From Bordetella sp. 02P26C-1 (lineage in GTDB: Bacteria; Pseudomonadota; Gammaproteobacteria; Burkholderiales; Burkholderiaceae_B): a stretch of 64,000 nt of DNA. The notes beneath the pieces were generated by a model that saw nothing but the letters and a program-made list of their open reading frames with translations, had not been told where the DNA came from and did not search any database. The number at the start of each line of letters is the position of its first letter. Position 1 is the stretch's first letter. Positions 46,624 through 56,166 of the stretch are shown here, piece by piece. The position numbers and the translations under genes are program-made. Where the stretch lies: positions 301,562 through 365,561 of the forward strand of contig NZ_WSJB01000018.1 of the NCBI RefSeq assembly GCF_009763255.1, given 5' to 3'.

Positions 46624-47526
46624 TCACATACGGCGCGAAAAACGCGGGTCGAGCGCATCACGCAGGGCGTCGCCCAGGATGTTCACACTCAGCACGGTAA
46701 AGGACAGCAGCAGGCCGGGGTACAGAATCAGGCCAGGCAGCATCTGAAAGTATTTGCGGCCCTCGGACATCACGTTGCCCCATGACGGAATCTCCGGAGG
46801 AATACCGGCGCCCAGGAAGCTGAGAATCGACTCAGTCAGAATCGCAGCCGCAAAAATATAGGTGCCTTGCACAATGAGCGGCGCATAGGTGTTGGGCAAC
46901 ATATGACGCACCATCAGCACTGGCACGCGCGTGCCCATCGAGATGGCGGCCTCGACATAGGGTTCATTTCGCACCGACAGAATCACACTGCGCACCATCC
47001 GCGCCACCCGTGGGATTTCGGGGATGGAAATCGCCACCAAGACGGTAAACAGACTCGCGCCAGACAAGGACACCAGTGCAATCGCGAGCAAGATACCAGG
47101 GATCGCCATCACGCCATCCAGGAAACGCATGATGAGCGCATCGGCCCGACGGAAGTACCCCGCCACCACGCCTAGCGCCAGGCCCACCACCAGACTGGCC
47201 ACGACGGCACCCAGTCCAACGATCAGCGATACGCGAGCGCCATACAGCGTGCGCGAATACACATCGCGCCCGAACGCGTCTGTACCCAGCCAATGCTCGG
47301 CTGACATCTTTTTCAGGCGCATTGCCGGGTCCATCAAGGTCGGATCGACCGTTCCCAGCCATGGGGCGAAGATCGCGCCAAACACAATGAGGCTCAGCAG
47401 AATGATGGCCAGCATCGCCGGCCAGGCCGACATGGTGGTCTTTAACTGCCCCAGCACCGAGGAACCGGGGGCCGCCTCAACCGCGGCGCCCGCGGGCGGC
47501 GGCAGCGTGGAAGTCGTAGCAGACAT
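46624..47526 (-). CDS. Peptide-type ABC transporter permease, DppC/GsiD-like
   Basis: 300 residues from ATG 47526 preceded by AAAGGGG; an upstream in-frame start at 47583 would overlap the previous gene. Five to six transmembrane helices, LGTDAFGRDVYSRTLYGARVSL (typical DppC periplasmic motif) and the ATPase-coupling EAA-like stretch EAAISMGTRVPVLMVRHMLPNTYAPLIV. It forms a heterodimer with the DppB-like permease. Confidence 0.94.
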   Translation of the reverse strand: MSATTSTLPPPAGAAVEAAPGSSVLGQLKTTMSAWPAMLAIILLSLIVFGAIFAPWLGTVDPTLMDPAMRLKKMSAEHWLGTDAFGRDVYSRTLYGARVSLIVGLGAVVASLVVGLALGVVAGYFRRADALIMRFLDGVMAIPGILLAIALVSLSGASLFTVLVAISIPEIPRVARMVRSVILSVRNEPYVEAAISMGTRVPVLMVRHMLPNTYAPLIVQGTYIFAAAILTESILSFLGAGIPPEIPSWGNVMSEGRKYFQMLPGLILYPGLLLSFTVLSVNILGDALRDALDPRFSRRM

Positions 47527-47539
47527 GTTGGTCGCCCCT

Positions 47540-48481
47540 TTAATAACGAATGCGCGGATCAAGAATGGTGTAGGACAGGTCAATCACCAGATTGATACCG
47601 ACATAGACCAGCGAAAACAGCAGAATCATGGCCTGGATCACGGGATAGTCGCGCGCTAGCACGGCATCGACAACCAGACGGCCTAGACCCGGAATGTTGA
47701 ATACGGATTCGGTGACCACCACGCCACCGATGAGCATCGCGATACTCACCCCGATGATGGTGACGATGGGCACGGCTGCATTGCCTAGGGCGTGTCGCAG
47801 CAACACGCCGCTTTCGCGCAAGCCCTTGGCGCGTGCCGTGCGGATGAAGTCTTCCTGCATGACCTCGATGACGCTGGTGCGCACGATGCGGGCGATCAAC
47901 GCGACATACACGGTGCTCAGCGCAAGCGTGGGCAGGATTAGCCGCTGCGCGAACGGCCAGAGTCCTTCGGATAGCGGCTTATAGCCTTGAACGGGAAACC
48001 AGCCCAACTGCATGGAGAACACCAGGATCAACACATACCCGATGATGAACACCGGCACCGAGAACCCAACAACCGACCCGGCCATGATGGCGCGATCGAG
48101 CAGCTTGCCCTGCCGCCAAGCCGCGACGACACCGAGGGGAATCGCCACCAGCACGGTGAACACGATGGTCGAGAGCGCCAACGCGATGGACGGCCCCATG
48201 CGATCGGCGATCAGGCTCGATACCGGCGCATCTGATATCAAGGACGTGCCCAGATTTCCCTGCGCCAGTTGACCCACCCAGATCACGAATTGATCCAGGA
48301 TGGACTTATCCAGGCCCATGGCTTTGCGGATCTCGTCGATCTGCGCTGAGGTTGCCCCGTCACCCGCGATAATGGTGGCGGGATCTCCGGGCGTCAGACG
48401 CAACATCGCAAACACGATGATGGCAACCATCACCAGCACGGGGATGGCGGAAAGCAGGCGCTTTAATAGAAATCTGGGCAT
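47540..48481 (-). CDS. Peptide-type ABC transporter permease, DppB/GsiC-like
   Basis: 313 residues. MPRFLLKRLLSAIPVLVMVAIIVFAMLRLTPGDPATIIAG is the DppB N-terminal signature, and IRTARAKGLRESGVLLRHALGNAAVPIVTIIG the coupling helix. Six transmembrane helices. Starts 11 bases after the binding-protein gene stop, ends 13 bases before permease C, so clearly co-transcribed. Confidence 0.95.
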   Translation of the reverse strand: MPRFLLKRLLSAIPVLVMVAIIVFAMLRLTPGDPATIIAGDGATSAQIDEIRKAMGLDKSILDQFVIWVGQLAQGNLGTSLISDAPVSSLIADRMGPSIALALSTIVFTVLVAIPLGVVAAWRQGKLLDRAIMAGSVVGFSVPVFIIGYVLILVFSMQLGWFPVQGYKPLSEGLWPFAQRLILPTLALSTVYVALIARIVRTSVIEVMQEDFIRTARAKGLRESGVLLRHALGNAAVPIVTIIGVSIAMLIGGVVVTESVFNIPGLGRLVVDAVLARDYPVIQAMILLFSLVYVGINLVIDLSYTILDPRIRY

Positions 48482-48492
48482 CGCGGACTCAC

Positions 48493-50091
48493 TTACTTAC
48501 CGGTTTTCTCAAGATTCCAGAACACCGGAACTGGACCATTGATCACGCCTTTGATCTGCTTGCCAGTGGCGTTGAGGTTCGAGAACTGACCCAACGGCAC
48601 GATGACGCCTTCGTCGATCACCAGTTCCTGGATCTCATTGGCCAGGCGCTTGAGCGTTGCCGGGTCATTCGTACGCGCGAACTCGGCACGGCGCTTTTCG
48701 ATCTCCGGCACATCGGGCCAGCCGAACCAGGCCTTAGTGCCATTAGCGGCCACGCCCATGAAGGACAGCGGATCCCGGATGTCAGGCACGACAGTAAACG
48801 TGCCGAAAATGTTCCAGCCGCCCTTGGATGCCGGCTCGTGCGAGGCACGGCGGTTCAGTACGGTCTGCCAATCCATGGCTTGCAGATCGACCTTGAAGCC
48901 GGCCTTGCGCAACTGCTGCGCCGTGACCTGCATGATGGGCGCCGTGGTCGGGTTATCCGAGGGCATCAGGATCACGACCGGGGTGCCGTCGTAGCCGGCT
49001 TCCTTGAGCAGCGCGGCGGCTTTTTCCGGATTGCCCTTGACGAGCTTATCGCCACCGATATCGCTTTCGTACGGACCACCGCAACCAAACACGGCCGGGC
49101 ACGTCTGGAAGTACTTCGGATTACCGATCTGCGCCTGCAGCACTTCCTTTTGGTCGACGGCCAGGAGCGCGGCCTGACGGATCAGCTTGTTGTTGAATGG
49201 GGGCTGTTCGAAATTAAAGCGGATTTCCGATTGACCACCTTGGGAAGGCATCACATTCAACGTGATGTCTTCATTGTTTTCCAACATGGGCAGCAGGTCG
49301 TACGGCGTCTGCTCAATAAAGTCGATTTCGTTGTTGATGAGGGCGTTCACGGCCGTCATCTGATCGGGCATGGTCACCCATTTGACCTTGTCGACCTTCA
49401 CGACTTTACCGCCCGCCAGACCACTGGCCGGCTCCTTGCGAGGCACGTAGTCGGTGTTCTTCTCATACACCACTTGCACACCGGGCTTGTACTCTTCGGT
49501 CACGAAGCGGAAGGGACCAGAGCCGATGGTTTCCTTGATGGCTTGCGAACCCGGGGTGTTGGCCACGCGTTCGGGCATCATAAAAGCGGGGATCGCGCTG
49601 GGCTTGGCCAGGGCGCGGATGGCGATATCGGTGGGCTCGTTAAACGTCATCTTGAACGTCTTGCCATCGACGGCTTCGATCCCGGACATCATGGCGGCCA
49701 TCATCTGGCCCATCTTGTCTTGCGATGCCCAGCGCTTGATCGAGGCCACGCAATCGGCCGCGGTGACCGGCGCGCCATCGTGCCATTTCAGTCCATCGCG
49801 CAACACGAACGTATAGGTCTTGCCATCGTCGGATGCCTGCCAGGATTCCAGCATCTGTGGCTGGATCTTGTTATCCGCGTCCAGCGAGAACAGCGTGTCA
49901 TACACCATGTAGCCGTGGTTGCGCACGATATAGCCCGTGGTGATGACGGGATCGAGCGAACGCAAGCCGGCATGCATCACGGCCGTAACGGTCTGCGCCT
50001 GTACCGGTGCGAAGACGCCCGCGCCCAGCGCGGTACCCGCCATCAGCGCCACGCGCAGCGCATGCAGAGTCATCGAATGCGGTTTTGCCAT
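48493..50091 (-). CDS. Family 5 periplasmic substrate-binding protein of the ABC importer
   Basis: 532 residues with a signal peptide (LRVALMAGTALGAGVFAPVQAQT). GKTYTFVLRDGLKWHDGAPVTAADCVASIKRW is the SBP_bac_5 signature, followed by the usual IGSGPFRF and LIRQAALLAVDQKEVLQ. Receptors of this type bind peptides, opines, nickel or modified amino acids. Location after the D-amino-acid enzyme genes suggests that the ligand is a D-amino-acid or carbamoylated compound or small peptide. The gap to the aldolase/deaminase-like gene is 36 bases. Confidence 0.94.
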   Translation of the reverse strand: MAKPHSMTLHALRVALMAGTALGAGVFAPVQAQTVTAVMHAGLRSLDPVITTGYIVRNHGYMVYDTLFSLDADNKIQPQMLESWQASDDGKTYTFVLRDGLKWHDGAPVTAADCVASIKRWASQDKMGQMMAAMMSGIEAVDGKTFKMTFNEPTDIAIRALAKPSAIPAFMMPERVANTPGSQAIKETIGSGPFRFVTEEYKPGVQVVYEKNTDYVPRKEPASGLAGGKVVKVDKVKWVTMPDQMTAVNALINNEIDFIEQTPYDLLPMLENNEDITLNVMPSQGGQSEIRFNFEQPPFNNKLIRQAALLAVDQKEVLQAQIGNPKYFQTCPAVFGCGGPYESDIGGDKLVKGNPEKAAALLKEAGYDGTPVVILMPSDNPTTAPIMQVTAQQLRKAGFKVDLQAMDWQTVLNRRASHEPASKGGWNIFGTFTVVPDIRDPLSFMGVAANGTKAWFGWPDVPEIEKRRAEFARTNDPATLKRLANEIQELVIDEGVIVPLGQFSNLNATGKQIKGVINGPVPVFWNLEKTGK

Positions 50092-50127
50092 GCTTTATTC
50101 CCCTTGTATCAAACGAATGATTACTGC

Positions 50128-51468
50128 TCAGAAATATGTACGTACCGCGCCTACGATGTCGTAGTGGCGATTCACCATCATGATGGCTTCCCACTTATCG
50201 AAGGTCAGGCAAGGATGCGAGATGCCAAAACACACCATATCGCCCACCTGCAACGGCGAATCGGTCGGGACGGTCATATGGCAGTGCTGATCGTCCAACT
50301 GCGTGACGATGTGGCCGGCCGGCAAGGCAGCCACCCGAGAGACGTCGGGCGAGCCCGCATCGGCCGATGGGCGAAACCATGCTGTCACCGGCGGCATATG
50401 GTCTGGCGAAATATCACGCTTGCCCAAATTGGCAATGAGCTTGCCGGGTTCCGGGCGCGACTGCACATAAGCCCAGACTTCCAAGGCGGGCTTGAGCCCA
50501 TCGCCCAGCTCGCGCACATCAGGGCTGCGTTCCTGCAGGCGCGCGAACGCCTGCTTATACAGATGCGCGTCATGCGTCAGATAGCAACCGCTGCGCGTCA
50601 ACACCAGATGTTCGCGCGACAGATTCAGCGCAGAAAAATGCTGCGTGACCAGATCATAAAAAGACGATCCTCCGGCGCTGAGCAGCACCGGGCCGTCGGC
50701 GAATATGCCGGCGCTCTCGCAAGCTTGCACGGTGGCCACCATCCGCTGCAGGAAGGCAGCGACTTGCGTTTCGATATCCTGATCGGGTCGCGGCTTGATC
50801 AGTCCCTCGAACCCTTCCACGCCGCGCAACGCCAGATAAGGCGAGGCTTGCTTTAACGCTTCCATGACTGCCTGCACGCTCGCATCGTCACGGCAGCCTG
50901 TGCGACCCCCGGCATAGCCGACTTCCAACAGCACCTGTAGCGGCCGGTCAATGCCGCTGGCCTGCACCGCCTGCGCCAGCGCCCTGACCTGCGAGGCATC
51001 ATCGACCAGACAATAGAAATCGAACTCGGCATCCTCGCGCAGCGCCTGCAGGATGAAGGCGACGGCCTGCTTGCCCACTAACTGATTGGCCAATACGATG
51101 CGCTTGATGCCGAACGCGCGCGCCACCTGCACCTGATGGCAGGTCGCCAGCGTGATGCCCCAGGCACCGTCGGCGAGCTGCAAATCAAACAACTGCGGGC
51201 TCATGGTCGTCTTGCCATGGGGCGCGAAGATCGATCCGCGCTCTTGCAGGAACCGGCCCATCCAGTCGCTGTTGTGCCGCAAGGCATCCTCGCGGATGAC
51301 CGCCAGCGGCAGCGGCAGGTCCTCGCGCAAAACATTCCAGCCCTGCTTGGCGATGTCTTCGATCGGTAGCGTGCCGATCGAACCCGGCATGCCCTTGACG
51401 CAGACATCCAGGGGCGCATGCGGGCGCCCGGCGGTCGATGAATTCGAGCTGTGTGCGCTCATCGTCAT
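50128..51468 (-). CDS. D-amino acid-type PLP enzyme (amino acid deaminase / D-threonine aldolase-like, fold type III)
   Basis: 446 residues. The alanine racemase-like N-terminal barrel has the PLP lysine in SIFAPHGKTTMSPQLF (Lys86), a motif typical of DSD1/D-threonine aldolase-like enzymes. The C-terminal domain contains QLDDQHCHM, where His and Cys bind a divalent metal in that family, and VGDMVCFGISHPCLTFDKW. Such enzymes deaminate D-serine or cleave D-3-hydroxy amino acids. It follows the carbamoylase gene by 6 bases, so D-amino acids released by that enzyme are plausible substrates. Confidence 0.88.
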   Translation of the reverse strand: MTMSAHSSNSSTAGRPHAPLDVCVKGMPGSIGTLPIEDIAKQGWNVLREDLPLPLAVIREDALRHNSDWMGRFLQERGSIFAPHGKTTMSPQLFDLQLADGAWGITLATCHQVQVARAFGIKRIVLANQLVGKQAVAFILQALREDAEFDFYCLVDDASQVRALAQAVQASGIDRPLQVLLEVGYAGGRTGCRDDASVQAVMEALKQASPYLALRGVEGFEGLIKPRPDQDIETQVAAFLQRMVATVQACESAGIFADGPVLLSAGGSSFYDLVTQHFSALNLSREHLVLTRSGCYLTHDAHLYKQAFARLQERSPDVRELGDGLKPALEVWAYVQSRPEPGKLIANLGKRDISPDHMPPVTAWFRPSADAGSPDVSRVAALPAGHIVTQLDDQHCHMTVPTDSPLQVGDMVCFGISHPCLTFDKWEAIMMVNRHYDIVGAVRTYF

Positions 51469-51474
51469 ATCCGC

Positions 51475-52425
51475 TCAGGCCGGCTTTTTGTTCAGCGCCG
51501 GACCTACGCCTTTACGCTCGACAATCAAGCCATAGTGCTGCGGCTCGCGGTGGCGCGCGAAATCGAAGAACGTTTCGCGGTAGACCTTGCTCATGTCCAG
51601 ATCGCAGCGTGCGGTGACGAGTTCGTCTTCCAGCGTGGTTGCCATAGCAACGATTTCGCCAGACGGTGCGATGATGGCGCTCTGGCCGATCATGAGCGAG
51701 CCCTCTTCCAGGCCGCACTTGGCCACGCCCACCACCCACGTGCTGTTTTGATAGGCGCCAGCCTGCATGGCCAGATGGTTATGGAAATTGCTCAGACAAT
51801 CCACCGCGCCATCACCGGTGTGATCGTTCGGCGTGTTGTAGCCCAGAACGATCAGCTCGGCGCCTTGCAGCGCCATGACGCGGTAGGTCTCTGGCCAGCG
51901 GCGGTCATTGCACAGGCACATGCCGACCACGCCACCGAATGCATCCCACACGGGAAAGCCCAGATTGCCGGGCTCGAAATAGCGTTTTTCCAGATGCTGG
52001 CTGTCGCGTCCAGGCTGTGGCTCTTTATGGCCAGGCAAATGGACCTTGCGATATTTGCCGATGATTTCCCCGTCGGCGCCCACCAGAATCGAGGTGTTGT
52101 AGTAGTGCTTCTGACCGTCTTCGATCGTTAATTCGGCGTAGCCAATGTAAAACCCAATGCCCAGGCTGCGGGCCTCGTCGAACAGGGGTTGCGTGGCCGC
52201 ATTGGGCATTTCGGTTTCATACCACTTATCGAGCTCTGGACCTTCCTCGATCAGCCAACGCGGAAAGAACGTCGTCAGCGCGAGCTCCGGAAACACCACA
52301 AATTCGCAACCGCGCGTTTTGGCCTGACGCAGTAATGCGATCAATCGCTCCACCACTGCTTGCCTGCTTTCGTCTTTGGCGATTGGGCCAAGTTGCGCCG
52401 CGCCTATCGTGATATGCCGTGCCAT
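51475..52425 (-). CDS. N-carbamoyl-D-amino-acid hydrolase-like nitrilase superfamily amidohydrolase
   Basis: 316 residues. The catalytic triad Glu47 (VVFPELALTTFFPRW), Lys127 (GKYRKVHLPGHKE) and Cys172 (GMCLCNDRRWPE) falls at the same numbers as in Agrobacterium D-carbamoylase, and the segments HLEKRYFEPGNLGFPV and HRQPQHYG-like HREPQHYGLIVE are also characteristic. It should hydrolyse N-carbamoyl-D-amino acids to D-amino acid, CO2 and NH3 in the cytosol. First gene of the seven-gene operon; no hydantoinase gene is present, so carbamoyl compounds would have to be imported or made elsewhere. Confidence 0.92.
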   Translation of the reverse strand: MARHITIGAAQLGPIAKDESRQAVVERLIALLRQAKTRGCEFVVFPELALTTFFPRWLIEEGPELDKWYETEMPNAATQPLFDEARSLGIGFYIGYAELTIEDGQKHYYNTSILVGADGEIIGKYRKVHLPGHKEPQPGRDSQHLEKRYFEPGNLGFPVWDAFGGVVGMCLCNDRRWPETYRVMALQGAELIVLGYNTPNDHTGDGAVDCLSNFHNHLAMQAGAYQNSTWVVGVAKCGLEEGSLMIGQSAIIAPSGEIVAMATTLEDELVTARCDLDMSKVYRETFFDFARHREPQHYGLIVERKGVGPALNKKPA

Positions 52426-52466
52426 CCTTATCTCCGTGACGTCGACCTGAATTGGTCGGTGATGGC

Positions 52467-52494
52467 GCTATAGTCGCCGCGATTAAATCGGCAA
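52467..52494 (-). promoter_or_regulatory. Candidate promoter of the carbamoylase operon
   Basis: On the minus strand TTGCCG (52489-52494), 16 bases, then TATAGC (52467-52472) forms a plausible -35/-10 pair about 42 bases upstream of the ATG at 52425. Confidence 0.4.
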
Positions 52495-52520
52495 ACAAAC
52501 GACTTATACTTGCCCGCACT

Positions 52521-52535
52521 ATTAGCGTCGCTAAT
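52521..52535. promoter_or_regulatory. LysR-type T-N11-A palindrome
   Basis: ATTAGCG-t-CGCTAAT is a perfect 7-1-7 palindrome containing TTAGCGTCGCTAA (T-N11-A). It sits in the 239-base region between the divergent LysR gene and the carbamoylase operon, about 60-75 bases upstream of the candidate operon start, the usual location of a LysR recognition site. Confidence 0.72.
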
Positions 52536-52664
52536 CCCACAGCGAGAAAAACGGCAGGCTAGCTGCTTAGCGATTTTCTGCACCGTCATGAGGGTTTTTC
52601 GTGCACCGATTTATACCAATCCGCACCAGACTGGTGAGCGACGTATCGACCCGCCTGTAAAAAC

Positions 52665-53672
52665 ATGAAGACGCGCTTCTCTCCCTCGCTATTAACCTGG
52701 CTACGCTGCTTCGAAGCGGTCGCGCGTTGTGGCAGCTTTACCCGCGCCGCGCAGGAGTTGCATATCACGCAGGGCGCGGTCAGTCAGCAGATCAAACAGC
52801 TCGAAGGCTGGCTCGACGTTGCGCTGCTAAAGCGTCTGCCACGCGATATCGCGCTCACCTCCGACGGCGAACGCTTGCGGCAGGTAGTGAGCGACGCGTT
52901 TCACGGCATGGACGCCGTCATCGACGAGATCCGGCATCGGCGCGTAGTGGCCCCGATGGAGATGATTTGCGCCCCCTCGTTCGCCATGCGGTGGCTGATG
53001 CCGCGCATGGGCGAGTTTTTTCGCTGCCATCCCGATATCCCCCTGCGCATACAGGCCGAGGTGCAGTCGCTGGATTACACAGCGCCATCAGGCAAGAACG
53101 TGGATGCGATCATCAGTTTCGTCCCCGAGCAGGCGGCGCCCGGCACGAGCGCGAAGGTGCTGGATGAATGGATATTTCCGGTCGCCAGCCCTGACTTCCT
53201 CGCGATGCATCCGGAGATCCAACGCCCTCAGGACCTGCGCCCCGGCATCCTGCTGCACGACGACGCCGCCTGGCAAGGGGCTCCCGCCCACGTCGAATGG
53301 CGAACGTGGCTGGGACATGCCGGCGTGGCGCTGCCCGATCTGCATCAAGGCCAGCGCTTTAATTTGTCTCAATTAGCGGTGGGCGCCGCGATGGCTGGAC
53401 AAGGCATCGCGATCGGCCGTGCGGCGGTGGTGTTCGAGGACGTTCTGGCCGGCCGGCTGGTCGATGTGTTCGGCCTGTTCGCGCCGTCGCCGGCATCGTA
53501 CTTCTTTGCCACGCACCACCAGGCCTCGGCTCCCATCGCCGCGTTGTTGGAATGGATCTTGAGCGAAGCCAATGCCTTTCGCCAAAGACGCGATCAGCAT
53601 TTCGCGCAAGCTGCGGCGGCCAACGCGCGATGTGCGTCGCCGCAGTTACGGATGATGGGTTCAGGTCTGTAA
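52665..53672 (+). CDS. LysR-type regulator (GcvA-like)
   Basis: 335 residues. The N-terminal HTH reads SLLTWLRCFEAVARCGSFTRAAQELHITQGAVSQQIKQLEGWL, and the W-P-like VLDEWIFPVASPDFL and DDAAWQGAPAHVEWRTWL regions resemble GcvA-type effector domains that sense amino acids or carboxylates. Divergent from the carbamoylase operon with a perfect palindrome between them, it is the likely regulator of that operon. It ends at a shared bidirectional terminator. Confidence 0.93.
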   Translation: MKTRFSPSLLTWLRCFEAVARCGSFTRAAQELHITQGAVSQQIKQLEGWLDVALLKRLPRDIALTSDGERLRQVVSDAFHGMDAVIDEIRHRRVVAPMEMICAPSFAMRWLMPRMGEFFRCHPDIPLRIQAEVQSLDYTAPSGKNVDAIISFVPEQAAPGTSAKVLDEWIFPVASPDFLAMHPEIQRPQDLRPGILLHDDAAWQGAPAHVEWRTWLGHAGVALPDLHQGQRFNLSQLAVGAAMAGQGIAIGRAAVVFEDVLAGRLVDVFGLFAPSPASYFFATHHQASAPIAALLEWILSEANAFRQRRDQHFAQAAAANARCASPQLRMMGSGL

Positions 53673-53675
53673 TCA

Positions 53676-53708
53676 AAAAGCCCGTCTCCTCAGAAGAGAC
53701 GGGCTTTT
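53676..53708. terminator. Bidirectional intrinsic terminator between lysR and ssb
   Basis: AAAAGCCCGTCTC-ctcagaa-GAGACGGGCTTTT is a perfect 13-bp stem with A- and T-runs on both sides, so it can stop transcription from both convergent genes. Confidence 0.93.
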
Positions 53709-53765
53709 GTTGATGCAACACCATGGGCGCTCGCTGCGAACTAAAGCGACCGCGCGCCGGGGGGG

Positions 53766-54263
53766 TCAGAACGGAATATCGTCGTCCATATCCGCCAGAT
53801 TCGCCGCCGGAGCCGCCGCGGGCGCTGCCGGACGCTGAGCCTGCGGGCGCTGCGCCGGTGCGCGCTGTTGTTGACGCGGTGCGCCTTCGTCGTAGCTGCC
53901 GCCACCGTAGCCGCCCTCGCCGCCTTCGCGGCCGCCGAGCATTTGCATCTGGTCCGCGACGATTTCGGTGCTGTAACGATCAGCGCCCGTGTCTTTATCC
54001 TGCCACTTGCGGGTTTTCAAACGGCCTTCGATGTAGACCGAGCGGCCTTTCTTCAGATATTCGCCAGCGATTTCGGCCAGCCGGTTATACATGACCACGC
54101 GATGCCATTCCGTTTCCTCGCGGCGCTCGCCGCTGGCCTTGTCCTTCCATTGCGAAGTGGTGGCGATGGATACGTTGCAAATGGCCGCGCCATCCGGGCT
54201 GTAACGCACTTCGGGGTCGCGCCCCAAATTGCCGACGAGAATGACTTTATTGACCGATGCCAT
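53766..54263 (-). CDS. ssb: Single-stranded DNA-binding protein
   Basis: 165 residues from ATG 54263 (GAGGAAA upstream; the longer open frame to 54500 is not coding). OB fold [53 protein letters not shown], then a Gly/Gln/Pro-rich tail and the acidic tip DMDDDIPF that recruits repair and replication partners. A 295-base gap without a gene separates it from the MFS gene. Confidence 0.97.
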   Translation of the reverse strand: MASVNKVILVGNLGRDPEVRYSPDGAAICNVSIATTSQWKDKASGERREETEWHRVVMYNRLAEIAGEYLKKGRSVYIEGRLKTRKWQDKDTGADRYSTEIVADQMQMLGGREGGEGGYGGGSYDEGAPRQQQRAPAQRPQAQRPAAPAAAPAANLADMDDDIPF

Positions 54264-54558
54264 ATTGACGATTTCCTCTGCCGTCCGGGGCGGATAGATA
54301 CCCTGCGGACATGAATTGCTGAATTTCCGAAATAGCCAGGACTGAACGAATGTAGAAGCTACGATTCGGAGTTTCTGACTCGTAAAGTGCTGGGGATGCT
54401 GTCGGCGGATCTGGTGTCCTGCCCATGTACCCCATTGCGATACCGTAAGCTTACCGCACGTCGGCAGCATTTTACCGGGCCGGTGAGAGCAAAAAGTCAC
54501 ACCCCGTAGCGGATCGCTCGGACTTCAGCGCCAGCACACACGCCTGCCCTGTGAGGCT

Positions 54559-55896
54559 TCAGTCCCGAGACGTTTCCAGGGCCTTGTTGATACGCAGGGC
54601 CAACAACGTGCAGATGGTCCCGGAGAGCAAGTAAACGCTTACAGCCACCAAGCCGAACCGCACGGAAAGCCCTAGCGCGACCAGCGGCGCGAACGCCGCG
54701 CCCACCAGCCACGCCATATCGGTGGTCAGCGCCGCGCCCGTGTAACGATAGCGGCGGATAAAGTTAGCCGTCACCGTCCCGGAAGCCTGCCCGTACGATA
54801 GCCCCAGCAACACAAACCCCAGCAGAATGAACACATTCTGCGCGCTGGGGCCCCCATCGAGCAGCCACGGTGTCATCAACGCAAAGAGACTGATCGCCAC
54901 TGCCATGACGCCCAGCGTCGTGCGGCGCCCAATGCGGTCAGCCAGCATGCCCGAGAAGATCACCCCTAGGATGCAGAGGAACGCCCCCACGATCTGCACA
55001 ATCAGCACCTGCGGGATTTCCTGAGAGGCCTTGATCGCGATCCAAGACAACGGGAATACGGTCACGAGATGAAAGAGCGCATAGCTGGCCAAGGCCGCGA
55101 ATGCCCCGATAAAGATGTTGTAGCCCTGCTCGCGCACCATTTCCCCCACACCGATGGGTTCGAGCTCGCCCTCTTCCAATAGCTGTGTGTATTCCTCCGT
55201 CACCACCAAGCGCAGCCGCGCGAATAGCGCCACCACGTTGATAGCAAAGGCCACAAAGAAAGGATAACGCCAGCCCCAGGCCAAAAAGTCCGCCTCGGTC
55301 AGGGTGATGTGCAAGAACAGGAACAACGCGCTGGCGACGGCGAAACCGACCGGCGCGCCCAGTTGACCGAGCATCGAGTACCAGCCGCGCCGGTTCGGCG
55401 GTGCATTTAACGCGAGCAACGACGGCAATCCGTCCCAAGAGCCGCCGAACGCCACCCCCTGTATGCAGCGAAAGAGCGATAGCAACAAGATGGAATAAGG
55501 CCCGATCGCGTCATAGCTCGGCACGAACGCCATGCCGACTGTGGCGGTTCCCAAGGTGAACAAGGCAATGGTCAGCTTGGTCGCCCGCCCCCAGCGCCGC
55601 TGGATGGCCATCGATACCGCAGTGCCAATCGGCCGGGTGATAAATGCGAAAGAAAAAATAACAAACGACCAGATCGTGCCCTGTAGCGGCCCCTCGAACG
55701 GGAACAACACGCGGGGAAACACCAGCACGCAGGCGATTCCAAACACGAAGAAGTCGAAATATTCCGAGGCGCGGCCGACCACGACCCCTACCGCGATCTC
55801 GCCGGGAGCGACTTTGGCGTGACCGCCGTGGCCGTCGGCGGGAGCTGCGCCAGGCGCGGAGGGAAGAGGGCCGGGGTAATGCGTCGTGGTCGTCAT
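54559..55896 (-). CDS. MFS transporter, metabolite:H+ symporter-like
   Basis: 445 residues from ATG 55896; an in-frame extension to 55980 is ignored. Twelve hydrophobic helices, with GRASEYFDFFVFGIACVLVFPRVLFPF and SFAFITRPIGTAVSMAIQRRWGRATKLTIALFTLG, and RCIQGVAFGGSWDGLPSLLALNAPPNRRGWY as typical MHS blocks. The MFS-ssb pairing is common in Bordetella-like genomes, where uvrA often lies on the other side; here autotransporter genes occupy that side. The 55897-56166 gap shows no other gene. Confidence 0.9.
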   Translation of the reverse strand: MTTTTHYPGPLPSAPGAAPADGHGGHAKVAPGEIAVGVVVGRASEYFDFFVFGIACVLVFPRVLFPFEGPLQGTIWSFVIFSFAFITRPIGTAVSMAIQRRWGRATKLTIALFTLGTATVGMAFVPSYDAIGPYSILLLSLFRCIQGVAFGGSWDGLPSLLALNAPPNRRGWYSMLGQLGAPVGFAVASALFLFLHITLTEADFLAWGWRYPFFVAFAINVVALFARLRLVVTEEYTQLLEEGELEPIGVGEMVREQGYNIFIGAFAALASYALFHLVTVFPLSWIAIKASQEIPQVLIVQIVGAFLCILGVIFSGMLADRIGRRTTLGVMAVAISLFALMTPWLLDGGPSAQNVFILLGFVLLGLSYGQASGTVTANFIRRYRYTGAALTTDMAWLVGAAFAPLVALGLSVRFGLVAVSVYLLSGTICTLLALRINKALETSRD

Positions 55897-56166
55897 GGAC
55901 GGGCTCGCAAAGGATGTTTGGGATACACCTAACCAACGATGTTCGACTCGAACCAAGGGTACGCCTATGTCCACGCCCACCGCAAGCCCGCAGCTGCTGC
56001 CCTGCCCTTGCTCGCCACATGTCTGTACAGCTGTAACGAGCGTTTAACAGATGTTTAGTTTTCGCCGGGATCCTTCGCCGGACCCGCCCCGCATTTAAAC
56101 GCCGGATGTCAGCGCAGCAGTTACCTTTCGAAATTCGTTCGAAATTTGTAATTGCAGGAGTCCGGC

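Noticed and set aside
48838..50856. A 672-codon frame antisense to the substrate-binding protein
   Set aside because: Overlaps two recognised genes on the other strand; composition typical of a GC-rich shadow.
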